Virus record (IMG/VR): IMGVR_UViG_3300032275_000024
Span: 1-24,639 of that record
DNA: 24,639 nt
Direction: 5' to 3' (one strand)
From: a virus
This document shows positions 14,499 through 21,523 of the stretch, piece by piece. Each line of letters opens with the position of its first letter. Positions within the stretch are counted from its first letter, which is position 1. Position numbers and translations under genes: made by a program. The notes beneath the pieces are model-generated. The model had not been told where the DNA came from and did not search any database. It saw nothing but the letters and a program-made list of their open reading frames with translations.

Positions 14499-14968
14499 TG
14501 CAGGCTCCTTGCGTAGATGGTCTCGAGTAGGCGGTAGCCCTTGTTGATGTAGACGCGGCCGACCTTCTGCGGCTCGCTGGCGCCGAGGGCCACCATGTAG
14601 AGCGCCTGGGCGCCCTGCTCCTTGGCCCACGCCTCCGCCGCGGACAGCAGGCGAGAGCCCAGGCCATGGCCCCGGCAATCGGGCCTGATGTACCAGGCGA
14701 GCTCGTGAGCCACCTGCGCATCTGGGCAGAGGGAGTGCGGCGACGTGGTGAGCAAGATGAACCCTGACGGCTTGGCGTCCACCGTCGCGACGATGAGCGC
14801 GCGCCCGTCCTCGAGCATGCACGTGCAGAGCAACGCGCCCAGGTAGTCGTCATTGCGTGGCGACACCTTGCCGAGTCCCGCGGCCGCGTAGAAGTCGCGC
14901 GCCATGGCGAGGACGTCATCAAGATCGGCGTCGACTGCCGGCCGGACCTCAACCACGTGCTCGTTCAT
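14495..14968 (-). CDS. GNAT-family N-acetyltransferase
   Basis: 157 residues. The fold is recognisable: N-terminal VEVRPAVDADLDDVLAMARD, central strands (ALIVATVDAKPSGFILL), strand HELAWYIRPDCRG, then the acetyl-CoA pyrophosphate-binding loop R99-G-H-G-L-G104 leading into helix SRLLSAAEAWAKEQGA, and the C-terminal VGRVYINKGYRLLETIYAR typical of GNATs. It would transfer acetyl from acetyl-CoA to an amine; the target is unknown. It sits, coupled (TGATG before, ATGA after), between connector and ejection-protein genes, where podoviruses sometimes carry an acetyltransferase. It may modify a virion or host protein. Confidence 0.85.
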   Translation of the reverse strand: MNEHVVEVRPAVDADLDDVLAMARDFYAAAGLGKVSPRNDDYLGALLCTCMLEDGRALIVATVDAKPSGFILLTTSPHSLCPDAQVAHELAWYIRPDCRGHGLGSRLLSAAEAWAKEQGAQALYMVALGASEPQKVGRVYINKGYRLLETIYARSLQ

Positions 14969-15321
14969 CAGAAGTGCCTAGCGCGAATGGGCGCCCGGGG
15001 GCGGCCCGCTGACGTCTGCGCGCACAGCGTTTGCCATCCCCGCGCCGCGTCGTTCTCGACTTCGATGCGCCGCTGGCCGGTGATCCCGAACACGCCAGAG
15101 AGGCGGCCGGCCATGTACTCCTCGAGCGCGAGCTGTGCCCACTCAGGGATCGTGGCGAGCGCGAACGGAGCCTTGTTGAGGCGGCGCAACTCGGCATGCA
15201 CCGAGTCAATCGCCGCCTCGGTCTTCACCTGGTCCTCTGCCGATGCCGGCTGCCCCGCCGCCTTCGCGCCAAGGCGCTCGAGCACCGCAGCTGCCAGCTC
15301 AGCTTTTGACCAGGTCGCCAT
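14968..15321 (-). CDS. P22 gp4-like head-tail connector (tail accessory factor)
   Basis: 117 residues from ATG 15321, with GGAGGG 5 nt upstream; the preceding gene's stop ends one base before it. The start MATWSKAELAAAVLERLG and the helix DQVKTEAAIDSVHAELRRLN resemble the helical connector family of P22 gp4 and related adaptors that ring the portal and recruit the gp10-like protein. It is somewhat shorter than P22 gp4 (166 aa) and has a basic end (RPRAPIRARHF). Gene order (coat, small protein, this, ejection proteins) supports the call. Confidence 0.7.
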   Translation of the reverse strand: MATWSKAELAAAVLERLGAKAAGQPASAEDQVKTEAAIDSVHAELRRLNKAPFALATIPEWAQLALEEYMAGRLSGVFGITGQRRIEVENDAARGWQTLCAQTSAGRPRAPIRARHF

Positions 15322-15322
15322 G

Positions 15323-15751
15323 TTAGCCCTCCGCGGGCGCCCCGGCGCCGCGCGGCTTCTTCTCGGCCGCGAGCGACAGCACACCGGAGTCGATCAGGAC
15401 GTCCAGCTTCGTCTTGCGGCCGGTCGGCTTGCCCGTCTTCGGATCCAGGTCGACCTTGACCAGGTCGCTGCTCGTCGGCACTTCGACGGGCTCGCCCTTC
15501 CTGAAGACGATGCCGTAGATCTCGCGCTCGGCGTCCATGCCCGCCAAGCTCTTCTCGAGGTCGGCGCGCTTCTGCGCGAACCAGGCCTTGCGGGCCTCGC
15601 GCTTGCGCTCCTTGATCGTCTCGTGGTCGTCGCGGTCGATCTCGTACTTCTTCTCCTCGCCGCGCTTCTCGGGCGGGACCGCCGCTGCAAGCTCGGACTC
15701 GATGGCCGCCTTCTGGTGCTCTTTCGTGATGCCTTGGTAGATGACCTTCAT
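15323..15751 (-). CDS. Head-region protein of unknown function
   Basis: 142 residues from ATG 15751, with an AGAGAG-type site just upstream. The start MKVIYQGITKEHQKAAIESE is followed by a strongly charged helix (residues about 30-70, Lys/Glu/Arg-rich) and a strand-rich half (IYGIVFRKGEPVEV, SSDLVKVDLDPKTGKP); the tail is Ala/Pro/Lys-rich. The family is not recognised. Its place between coat and gp4-like connector suggests a structural or assembly protein, for example a decoration or head-completion factor. Confidence 0.65.
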   Translation of the reverse strand: MKVIYQGITKEHQKAAIESELAAAVPPEKRGEEKKYEIDRDDHETIKERKREARKAWFAQKRADLEKSLAGMDAEREIYGIVFRKGEPVEVPTSSDLVKVDLDPKTGKPTGRKTKLDVLIDSGVLSLAAEKKPRGAGAPAEG

Positions 15752-15781
15752 CGCACTCTCTCTTGTCGGTTGGGTGAGAGA

Positions 15782-15812
15782 GCGGGCGCCAGCCACAACG
15801 ACCAGCGCCCGC
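15782..15812 (-). terminator. GC hairpin just downstream of the coat gene
   Basis: GCGGGCGC at 15782-15789 pairs perfectly with 15805-15812, leaving a 15-nt loop. It lies 15 nt past the coat stop in the minus-strand transcript. After the stem comes TCTCTC rather than a U-run, so a partial attenuator or an mRNA-stabilising 3' structure for the highly expressed coat message is as likely as a true terminator. Confidence 0.4.
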
Positions 15813-15827
15813 CCAGCTCACGAGCTA

Positions 15828-16910
15828 CTAGGTGTCGGCGACGCCGGACACGTAGAGGGTCAACACGCCGTTCTGGACGCCGTTGAACATCAGCTTGTCC
15901 ACGCCTCGCATCTCGGAGACGCCACGGCCCTTGATGTTGCCGTAGTCGTACTCGTCGAAGATGGCGTGCGTCTCCTCGCCGATGGCGAAGCCCACCGCTT
16001 GCGCGCCGAGCATGTAGCAGGGGGCGACAGCGATGCCCGCTGCGCCGACGCCGGCGATGGTCGAGATCTCGGGCACCTCGTGGATGATGACGCCATCCCA
16101 AACGATGTCACCGTCGCGGAACAACGGGTTGTTCTCGCCGCGGACGCCAGCGCCCTGGTGAGCGGCGACGGTGGTCGCGTGCATCTTCATGTCGCGGAAC
16201 GCGACGCTCGGAACCAGCAGCAAGAACCACTCGCCGCCGCCGTCCACGCGGATGGGCCGCATGTTGGGCTTGGTGGTCGCGACGCGGCGTGCGACGCGCT
16301 TGGCGAGCGACACGATGGCCGGCTGCAGGATGTCGTTCGTGCTGTCGACGTTCAGCAACGAGGCCGAGTGGTCGGCCGCCGAGTAGTTGCCCACCGCGGC
16401 GCCGAACAGGACGCGGTCACCCGTGTACTGAGCGGTAACCCACGTGTCCTTTTGCGCCTCGGAGCAGCTCGCATAGGCGGTGCTGCCGTCCGCGTTCGGC
16501 GAGCCGAGCGCGACAAGCACCTCCTCGCGTGCCTTGTCCATGCGCCAGTTTTTGAGGGTCTTCTTGGCCGCATTGAGCAGAGGGATGTGGGTCTTCTTCT
16601 GCTCCATCTTGCCGACCGACACCGCGTTGCGGAGCTGGTCGATCGTGATCTTGTGGCCGAAGTTGCCCTGTGCGACCTCGCTGCCGAACAGCGTAGAGTC
16701 GCCGGTGACGCCGGCATTGGTGAGCCGCGAAACCATCGAAACGGTGATCTGGTCACCGGGGACGGTCTTGAGCTCGTTGATGACCTGGATCGGCGCATCG
16801 TCGCTCGTGCCCATGTAGGGCTCGAGCTCGTTGTCGCGCATCCACTCGGTGTAGAATTCCTTGGACCACTGCTGAACGTTGTTCGCAGCGGCTACGCTCG
16901 TGTTTGCCAT
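15828..16910 (-). CDS. Major coat (capsid) protein, N4 gp56-like
   Basis: 360 residues. The start (ANNVQQWSKEFYTEWMRDNE) and the blocks ITVSMVSRLTNAGVTGDSTL, FGHKITIDQLRNAVSVGKME and LLVPSVAFRDMKMHAT match the HK97-fold coat family typified by N4 gp56/DUF4043. The C-terminal part (FDEYDYGNIKGRGVSEMRGV) is also typical. It would form the icosahedral shell with the scaffold encoded just upstream. It is followed by a hairpin and a spacer of about 75 nt, one of the larger gaps in this compact operon, as expected for the most strongly expressed gene. Confidence 0.85.
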   Translation of the reverse strand: MANTSVAAANNVQQWSKEFYTEWMRDNELEPYMGTSDDAPIQVINELKTVPGDQITVSMVSRLTNAGVTGDSTLFGSEVAQGNFGHKITIDQLRNAVSVGKMEQKKTHIPLLNAAKKTLKNWRMDKAREEVLVALGSPNADGSTAYASCSEAQKDTWVTAQYTGDRVLFGAAVGNYSAADHSASLLNVDSTNDILQPAIVSLAKRVARRVATTKPNMRPIRVDGGGEWFLLLVPSVAFRDMKMHATTVAAHQGAGVRGENNPLFRDGDIVWDGVIIHEVPEISTIAGVGAAGIAVAPCYMLGAQAVGFAIGEETHAIFDEYDYGNIKGRGVSEMRGVDKLMFNGVQNGVLTLYVSGVADT

Positions 16911-16950
16911 GACTCTCCGCCTTCTCTGCGGCGATGGTCACGGGCGGGGG

Positions 16951-17775
16951 TTAGTAGGACTTGCGCCGATGCTTCGAATAGAGCGCTGCGTCCACTCCCG
17001 TTTGTGCCCGTGGCTCTGCCGCACTGACGCCTGCGCCCGTGGCGCCGGCATTGCTGTGTGGTACTTGAGTCGCGGAGTCGATCGTCTCTTGCTCTTTGAG
17101 CCTGCTCTCGAGTTCTTGGATCTTGGCGGTGAGTGCCTTTTCCTTCGCGCCGCCGGTCTGTTGCTTCTCGACGAACCGCTTGGCCCATCGATAGGCGTAC
17201 TCAGCCGGCCGCGTCTGGCGCAGGAGGCGACGATTCATGGTCGGGTCGAGCTTCGCTTGCTGAGCGAACACACCCTCCATCTCGTCGTAGTCCTCGTGCT
17301 CGTCGCGCATCTCGGCAACATCGTCGGACAGCCTCTCTTGCCACTCTTGCGCCCTCTCAGCTCTCAGGATCTCGCGCGTGCGCGCCTCCTGGAAGCCAAC
17401 GGGGTCTTGCCAGAGTTGGGCCTCGAGCTCCGCCTTCGACAATGCCGCCGGTTTCTCCGGTTCGATGCGCGACGGACCTTGCCGCCGCAAAACCTCAAGC
17501 TCTCCGAGCGCCCTTTGGTGCTCAAGCTCGATCTTCTGCCGCTTCTCCCTCTCTGCCTTCGCAACCGCATAGGGCACGGTTTTGGGCTCGTGCAGATCGG
17601 AGCCTTGCGACTCAGCCGGAGCTTGCTGGCTGGTCTTCGGCGGCGGAGCAAAGTCAGGGTGCCCAACTCCCGAGTTATCGGCCGGAGACGCCGAGGCACC
17701 TTGGCTGCTGTCCGCTGCTGGCGGAGGAGGTGCCTCCGCTGCTTGCTTGGCTGCCATTTCCGCTGCGATACCCAT
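16951..17775 (-). CDS. Scaffolding protein (predicted)
   Basis: 274 residues if ATG 17775 is used; an in-frame ATG at 17841 would add 22 residues but lacks a ribosome site. The N-terminal ~65 residues are Ala/Pro/Ser-rich and disordered, then come long charged helices (AKAEREKRQKIELEHQRALG, KALTAKIQELESRLKEQE). The end KHRRKSY is basic, like the short positive C-terminal helix of P22 gp8 that contacts coat. Low complexity, coiled coils and position between portal and coat are the classic signs of a scaffold. No enzyme motif is present. Confidence 0.75.
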   Translation of the reverse strand: MGIAAEMAAKQAAEAPPPPAADSSQGASASPADNSGVGHPDFAPPPKTSQQAPAESQGSDLHEPKTVPYAVAKAEREKRQKIELEHQRALGELEVLRRQGPSRIEPEKPAALSKAELEAQLWQDPVGFQEARTREILRAERAQEWQERLSDDVAEMRDEHEDYDEMEGVFAQQAKLDPTMNRRLLRQTRPAEYAYRWAKRFVEKQQTGGAKEKALTAKIQELESRLKEQETIDSATQVPHSNAGATGAGVSAAEPRAQTGVDAALYSKHRRKSY

Positions 17776-17857
17776 GATAGTTGCCCTTTTCTCGCCCGTG
17801 TTGCCGGCGGCGCAATCGCCCATTGAGAGGGTTGGCGGCACCCGTACTTACTGCATA

Positions 17858-17881
17858 GGTTGCCATACTATCTCAGCAACC
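17858..17881. promoter_or_regulatory. Short inverted repeat in the gap upstream of the scaffold gene
   Basis: GGTTGC at 17858-17863 mirrors GCAACC at 17876-17881 around a 12-nt AT-rich centre. It lies in the 123-bp untranslated gap before the scaffold ATG, the largest inside the structural operon. A TTGACG hexamer (minus strand, 17886-17881) is adjacent, but no -10 box stands at the right distance. It might be an operator or a weak hairpin. Confidence 0.25.
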
Positions 17882-17898
17882 GTCAAACGAACTCTCGA

Positions 17899-18807
17899 TT
17901 ACTGGTAGGAGACTTCCCACTTGGTGATGATAGTCGACTCCGCGACATCCGCGTCATGCCGCAGGTGCACGAACGGTATAACCGCGTCGCCGTCGTCGAG
18001 AGTGAACGCTGCGACCGTCGTCGGGGCGGCGTTGTCGGTCTTGTAGGTCACCACGCCGGCTGCGGAGACGAGTGTGCAGAGCTTGTGCGTCTCCGCATCT
18101 GCCCAGTTGTCGGTGGTGTCGGTGCTGGTAATGCCGCCGCTGTTGAGGTTCGTCTTGAGGTAGATGTCCCCGGACACGCTGCCGATGGCGGCGAAGTCCG
18201 TGTAGGTGGGCGTGGCGTTCATCGCGGCAACGATGCGGAAGCCCGCGAACATGAAGTCCGAGCCGCTCACGTCGGTGAGCTTGATCGTCGCGCAGAACTG
18301 GAACGCCGGGTCCTTGCCGACGATGAACGGTCGGCCCGAGGCACCCAGCACGCCGCTGAACAACTCCAAGCCGTCGTTGTCGACCAGGTCGGCCGAGATA
18401 TCCAGGCCGGTAGCCACCATCGCAGGGGCGAGCGTCTCCGTGACGACCGACGCCCACATCAGGAGCATGCCATCGCCGAGCGTCAGCACTGCGGGGACGG
18501 TGGTCGTCAGGCCCGCCACGGTTAGGCCGGTACTCCACGCGAGTTGCGACAGGCCCTTGCCCGCGCCCCACTTGCTAAAATCCTCGTAGAGTCCTTGGCC
18601 GAGCGGCGCCGCCGCCGTGCCGTTGCTCAGGATGTAGACGCCCTTGGAGTTGACCTCCTGGTAGACGCCATCCGAGCGGCCAGCGAAGGCGCCCGTGCGA
18701 CCGGCGGCGCGGAACACGTCCGGGTCGGCCTGAGTGTTGCCGGCAAAGGCCGGGCTGGAGAGAAGCACCGCCATGACGGCGGCAGAGAGCACCAGGAACC
18801 TCTTCAT
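17899..18807 (-). CDS. Sec-signal-bearing beta-rich protein in the head operon
   Basis: 302 residues. ATG 18807 is preferred over GTG 18810 because AAGGAG then lies 6 nt away; it overlaps the portal stop (TGATG). Residues 1-22 are a textbook Sec signal peptide (K2-R3, hydrophobic core, AFA cleavage before G23). After it come a Gly/Ala-rich stretch and a strand-rich domain from about residue 125 (FQFCATIKLTDVSGSDFMFA, GVVTYKTDNAAPTTVAAF, FVHLRHDADVAESTIITKWE) resembling the jelly-roll/lectin-like virion proteins common in environmental phages. It could be a surface or decoration protein; why it carries a signal peptide is unclear. Confidence 0.68.
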   Translation of the reverse strand: MKRFLVLSAAVMAVLLSSPAFAGNTQADPDVFRAAGRTGAFAGRSDGVYQEVNSKGVYILSNGTAAAPLGQGLYEDFSKWGAGKGLSQLAWSTGLTVAGLTTTVPAVLTLGDGMLLMWASVVTETLAPAMVATGLDISADLVDNDGLELFSGVLGASGRPFIVGKDPAFQFCATIKLTDVSGSDFMFAGFRIVAAMNATPTYTDFAAIGSVSGDIYLKTNLNSGGITSTDTTDNWADAETHKLCTLVSAAGVVTYKTDNAAPTTVAAFTLDDGDAVIPFVHLRHDADVAESTIITKWEVSYQ

Positions 18808-20978
18808 CACTGTCTCCTTGCAAACCCTGCCGCCATGGCAGGGGGTTGTTGCATCTGCGGAACGGATCGTTGCCCGGCCTCGACGGCCTTGTGCATCGCG
18901 TTCGCCTCGTGGAGTTGCGCCGCGGACTGCAGGCCGGGGATTTCCGCCACCGTTCGTGCCGTCTCGGCCTTGATCTTGTCGATCTCGGCCATGAGCTTCG
19001 CGAGCTCCGCCTGCATCGACTGCATCTGCATGGCCACCTGCTGCTGCTGGGCCTGCGCCTGCGCCTGGGCGGCCGCGGGATCCTGCGGCTTGGACATCTC
19101 TTCGATCTGGGCGATGAGTTTGCGCTTGTCGCGCAGCTGCGAGGCCTCGAGCAGCATCTTCATCACCGGGATCGGGGTCATCGCGGGGTTGAAGACGCCC
19201 TTGGCCGCCATGTCGGCCAGCATCTCGAACTGCTCTTCCTGGACGATGGCCATGTCGGGAGAGGTTTCGAGGATGATGTCGACGCCGATGCTCGACACGT
19301 CGTTGGCGATGAACTCTCCACGCAGCGCCGGCGAGCGCATGAGGAACATCTCGAACGCCTTCGCGCCCTCTTGCTGGGCTAGCTGCTGCATCTCGGGGGG
19401 CAGGTTGTTGACGTCGAGCCCGCGCTTCTTCGCCTCGAGCGCGATAAGCTGCTGGGCCTGGTTCTTCGCCTCTTCGATCGTCGACTGGATAGCCTCCGGT
19501 TCAAGGCCGACCATCTCGAGAGCATCGACCAGGTGCACGCCATCTTTGACGAGCTCCTGCAGGCGCGCCGCCTTGGTCATGCGCCGATTGAGGCCGACGA
19601 AGCGATAGCCGCTCTTCTTCTCGTCGTCCCCGACGCGCAGCCACATCTCGCTGGGCCAGTACTGGCGGATCAGCCACCAGAAGCCGAGGATCACGCCGTG
19701 CTGCCACTCTTCGATGTTGGCGAACAGCCCGCGCAACTCCGTGTTGCCGATTTGCTTCTTGCGCAGGATGGCGATGCCGCTCGCCGACTTGTCCCCGGCG
19801 ATGACCGGAGCGCTCGGGCCCGTCGCGTCGATCTCGGCCTTGGCCTCGGCGAGCAGCTGCGCCTGGCCGCCGGCCATGTCGACGTTCTCGACGACCTTGA
19901 CCTTGCCGCCGACGAGCGCGCCGGCGCTGACCTCGGCGGCGCCGTCCGGCTTGGCCAACTCGGTCTGGAAGTCCTGAACATTGTCGATCGCTCCGGTCTC
20001 GTAGATCACGCGGCGCTGCATCAGGGCATGCAGGAGCAGGCTGCGCCGCTTGTTGATCTCATCCTGGGGCGACAGCATGTTTTTGACCGGCCCGTAGCGG
20101 TCGTTGGTTCGCGACGTCTTCGCCGAGACCGGGCGAAGCGGGCACCAGGTGTTGCCGTCCTCATCCACGAACGGCACGAGCATGGGCTTGATGAGAAATT
20201 CATGGCGCACGAAGTGCGCGAGCCACCACTGCCCACCCTCGCGCCAGTAGCACTCAGCGACCTTGATCCGCCCACCCTCTTTGGCATCGTACCAGCTCTC
20301 TGGGCGGTCCTGGTGCGCCTCTCCCGGGAGCGCGGACCCTGAGGCTGTCGACGCGTTGCGGATGAGGGCCTCGGCACCGGGATACTTGGCGTACTTCTCG
20401 ACGGCGTCGTCCTCGGCGAGCCACGTGACGACGCCAAGATAGCGCGCGTCCTCGAGCAGCGGCATCCGCGAGCGCGGGTCACGCCAAAAGCGGTCGTACG
20501 GGACGTGGTCGAGCGTGAGACGCACCCGCTTGCCGTCGACCTTGACGCCGAGCAGGCCCGCGCTCAGGCCTTCCACGAAGAGTTCGCCAGCCACGGCGGT
20601 GCGGGTCTTGTCGAAGTTCGCGCCCTCGCGTCCGGCTGCATAGCGCAGCGCGTCCGTGATGGCCTGCGCTCCCGATTCCTCGGCCGGCGTGCGAGGCAGA
20701 GCCTTCGGGTCAATGCGCGTCTCGATCTCGCCGCCGATGAGGAAGTCGACCTTGGGGGCGATGCGGTTGCTCGTGACCACAGGCTGGCCGCACCGCTCGA
20801 GCTCGGTCTTCTCGTCGTCGGTCCACTGCTCGCCATCGTAATAGTTGCGAGCCGTCTCGGCTGTCTCGCGCTCGGAGTGGGTGACTTCGTCGGCTTCTTC
20901 GTACCACTTCACCAGACGCCGGAGGGTTACTTGACTCTCCAAGCCCTTACTGGTGCTCTTCCCGTCGACGTCTGCCAT
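18807..20978 (-). CDS. Portal protein, P22 gp1 family
   Basis: 723 residues, against 725 for P22 gp1. GAGG precedes the ATG. The N-terminal block (AETARNYYDGEQWTDDEKTE, PVVTSNRIAPKVDFLIGGE) and the central LRPVSAKTSRTNDRYGPVKN and MLSPQDEINKRRSLLLHALM are family landmarks. The C-terminal third is long helix, then Gln/Ala-rich coiled coil (AQAQAQAQQQQVAMQMQSMQ), like the barrel of P22 portal. The dodecameric portal forms the vertex through which terminase pumps DNA. It overlaps the terminase nuclease ORF by 52 bp, much more than any other junction in this operon. Confidence 0.9.
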   Translation of the reverse strand: MADVDGKSTSKGLESQVTLRRLVKWYEEADEVTHSERETAETARNYYDGEQWTDDEKTELERCGQPVVTSNRIAPKVDFLIGGEIETRIDPKALPRTPAEESGAQAITDALRYAAGREGANFDKTRTAVAGELFVEGLSAGLLGVKVDGKRVRLTLDHVPYDRFWRDPRSRMPLLEDARYLGVVTWLAEDDAVEKYAKYPGAEALIRNASTASGSALPGEAHQDRPESWYDAKEGGRIKVAECYWREGGQWWLAHFVRHEFLIKPMLVPFVDEDGNTWCPLRPVSAKTSRTNDRYGPVKNMLSPQDEINKRRSLLLHALMQRRVIYETGAIDNVQDFQTELAKPDGAAEVSAGALVGGKVKVVENVDMAGGQAQLLAEAKAEIDATGPSAPVIAGDKSASGIAILRKKQIGNTELRGLFANIEEWQHGVILGFWWLIRQYWPSEMWLRVGDDEKKSGYRFVGLNRRMTKAARLQELVKDGVHLVDALEMVGLEPEAIQSTIEEAKNQAQQLIALEAKKRGLDVNNLPPEMQQLAQQEGAKAFEMFLMRSPALRGEFIANDVSSIGVDIILETSPDMAIVQEEQFEMLADMAAKGVFNPAMTPIPVMKMLLEASQLRDKRKLIAQIEEMSKPQDPAAAQAQAQAQQQQVAMQMQSMQAELAKLMAEIDKIKAETARTVAEIPGLQSAAQLHEANAMHKAVEAGQRSVPQMQQPPAMAAGFARRQ

Positions 20979-21523
20979 CTATCCTCGCGCTTCTTGTCCT
21001 GAGTTCGTACTATCGCGGGATGCGCGTTGTCAATCACCAGGAACAGCAAACTTAGCGCATCGACAGCGTCGTCATGCTCACCGGCCGGGAACGCGATGAG
21101 TTGCTCTACGACCCTCCCTGCCCAATCTGTCTCCGGAAATATCACACGCCCCATCGAGGCCCATGCTTGGCAGGCGCGTGCGCGCACCGCCTTGTCGGCT
21201 ATCGGGGCAACCCACTCCTGCTGGAAGTACACACCAAGCTCGCTGCAGCGGCGGTTGAGCTGAGGTTCGATGGCTCTGCGGATGACGCCGGCTTCCCCGA
21301 ACCAACACAGCGGCTTGTGGCGCTTCACGAGATCGAGCAGCGCATCTATCCATACATCGGCGGTTACCTGTCCGTGCCACCAGTCGATGACGTAGACGCG
21401 GTCGTCGGGGCCTATGCCGTAGACGCCATGCTCGGTGAAGTCCGGATCCACGCCCTCAGCGGCCTCGCGCACGGCGAAGTCGCTGGCCATGTAGATCCTA
21501 AGCGACTCGGGTAGCGTCGCCAT
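20927..21523 (-). CDS. terL: Large terminase, C-terminal nuclease domain (separate ORF)
   Basis: 198 residues. This is the RNase H-like packaging nuclease of TerL: D15 in YMASDFAV, E77 in FGEAGVIRRAIEP, and D151/D152/D155 in HDDAVDALSLL supply the metal-binding acidic triad; IADKAVRARACQAW is the usual DKxxRA block. It lacks an ATPase domain, which is encoded by the ORF overlapping its start by 26 bp in another frame. An AAGGTGG sequence just before ATG 21523 could permit its own initiation. Together the ORFs give about 490 residues, the normal TerL length. Either a split gene or a single-base frameshift explains it. It cuts concatemers during packaging. Confidence 0.85.
   Translation of the reverse strand: MATLPESLRIYMASDFAVREAAEGVDPDFTEHGVYGIGPDDRVYVIDWWHGQVTADVWIDALLDLVKRHKPLCWFGEAGVIRRAIEPQLNRRCSELGVYFQQEWVAPIADKAVRARACQAWASMGRVIFPETDWAGRVVEQLIAFPAGEHDDAVDALSLLFLVIDNAHPAIVRTQDKKREDRWQTSTGRAPVRAWRVK

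Noticed and set aside
15741-17027. Plus-strand 428-codon ORF
   Set aside because: It is the complement of the coat gene; Val/Asp/His-biased product with no domain.
17840-17900. Sigma-70 promoter before the scaffold gene
   Set aside because: A TTGACG hexamer is present, but no acceptable -10 box occurs 16-18 bp downstream on the same strand.
21498-21523. Programmed frameshift in the large terminase
   Set aside because: The junction has no recognisable slippery heptamer or known +1 stimulator; a split gene or base error is simpler, though not excluded.
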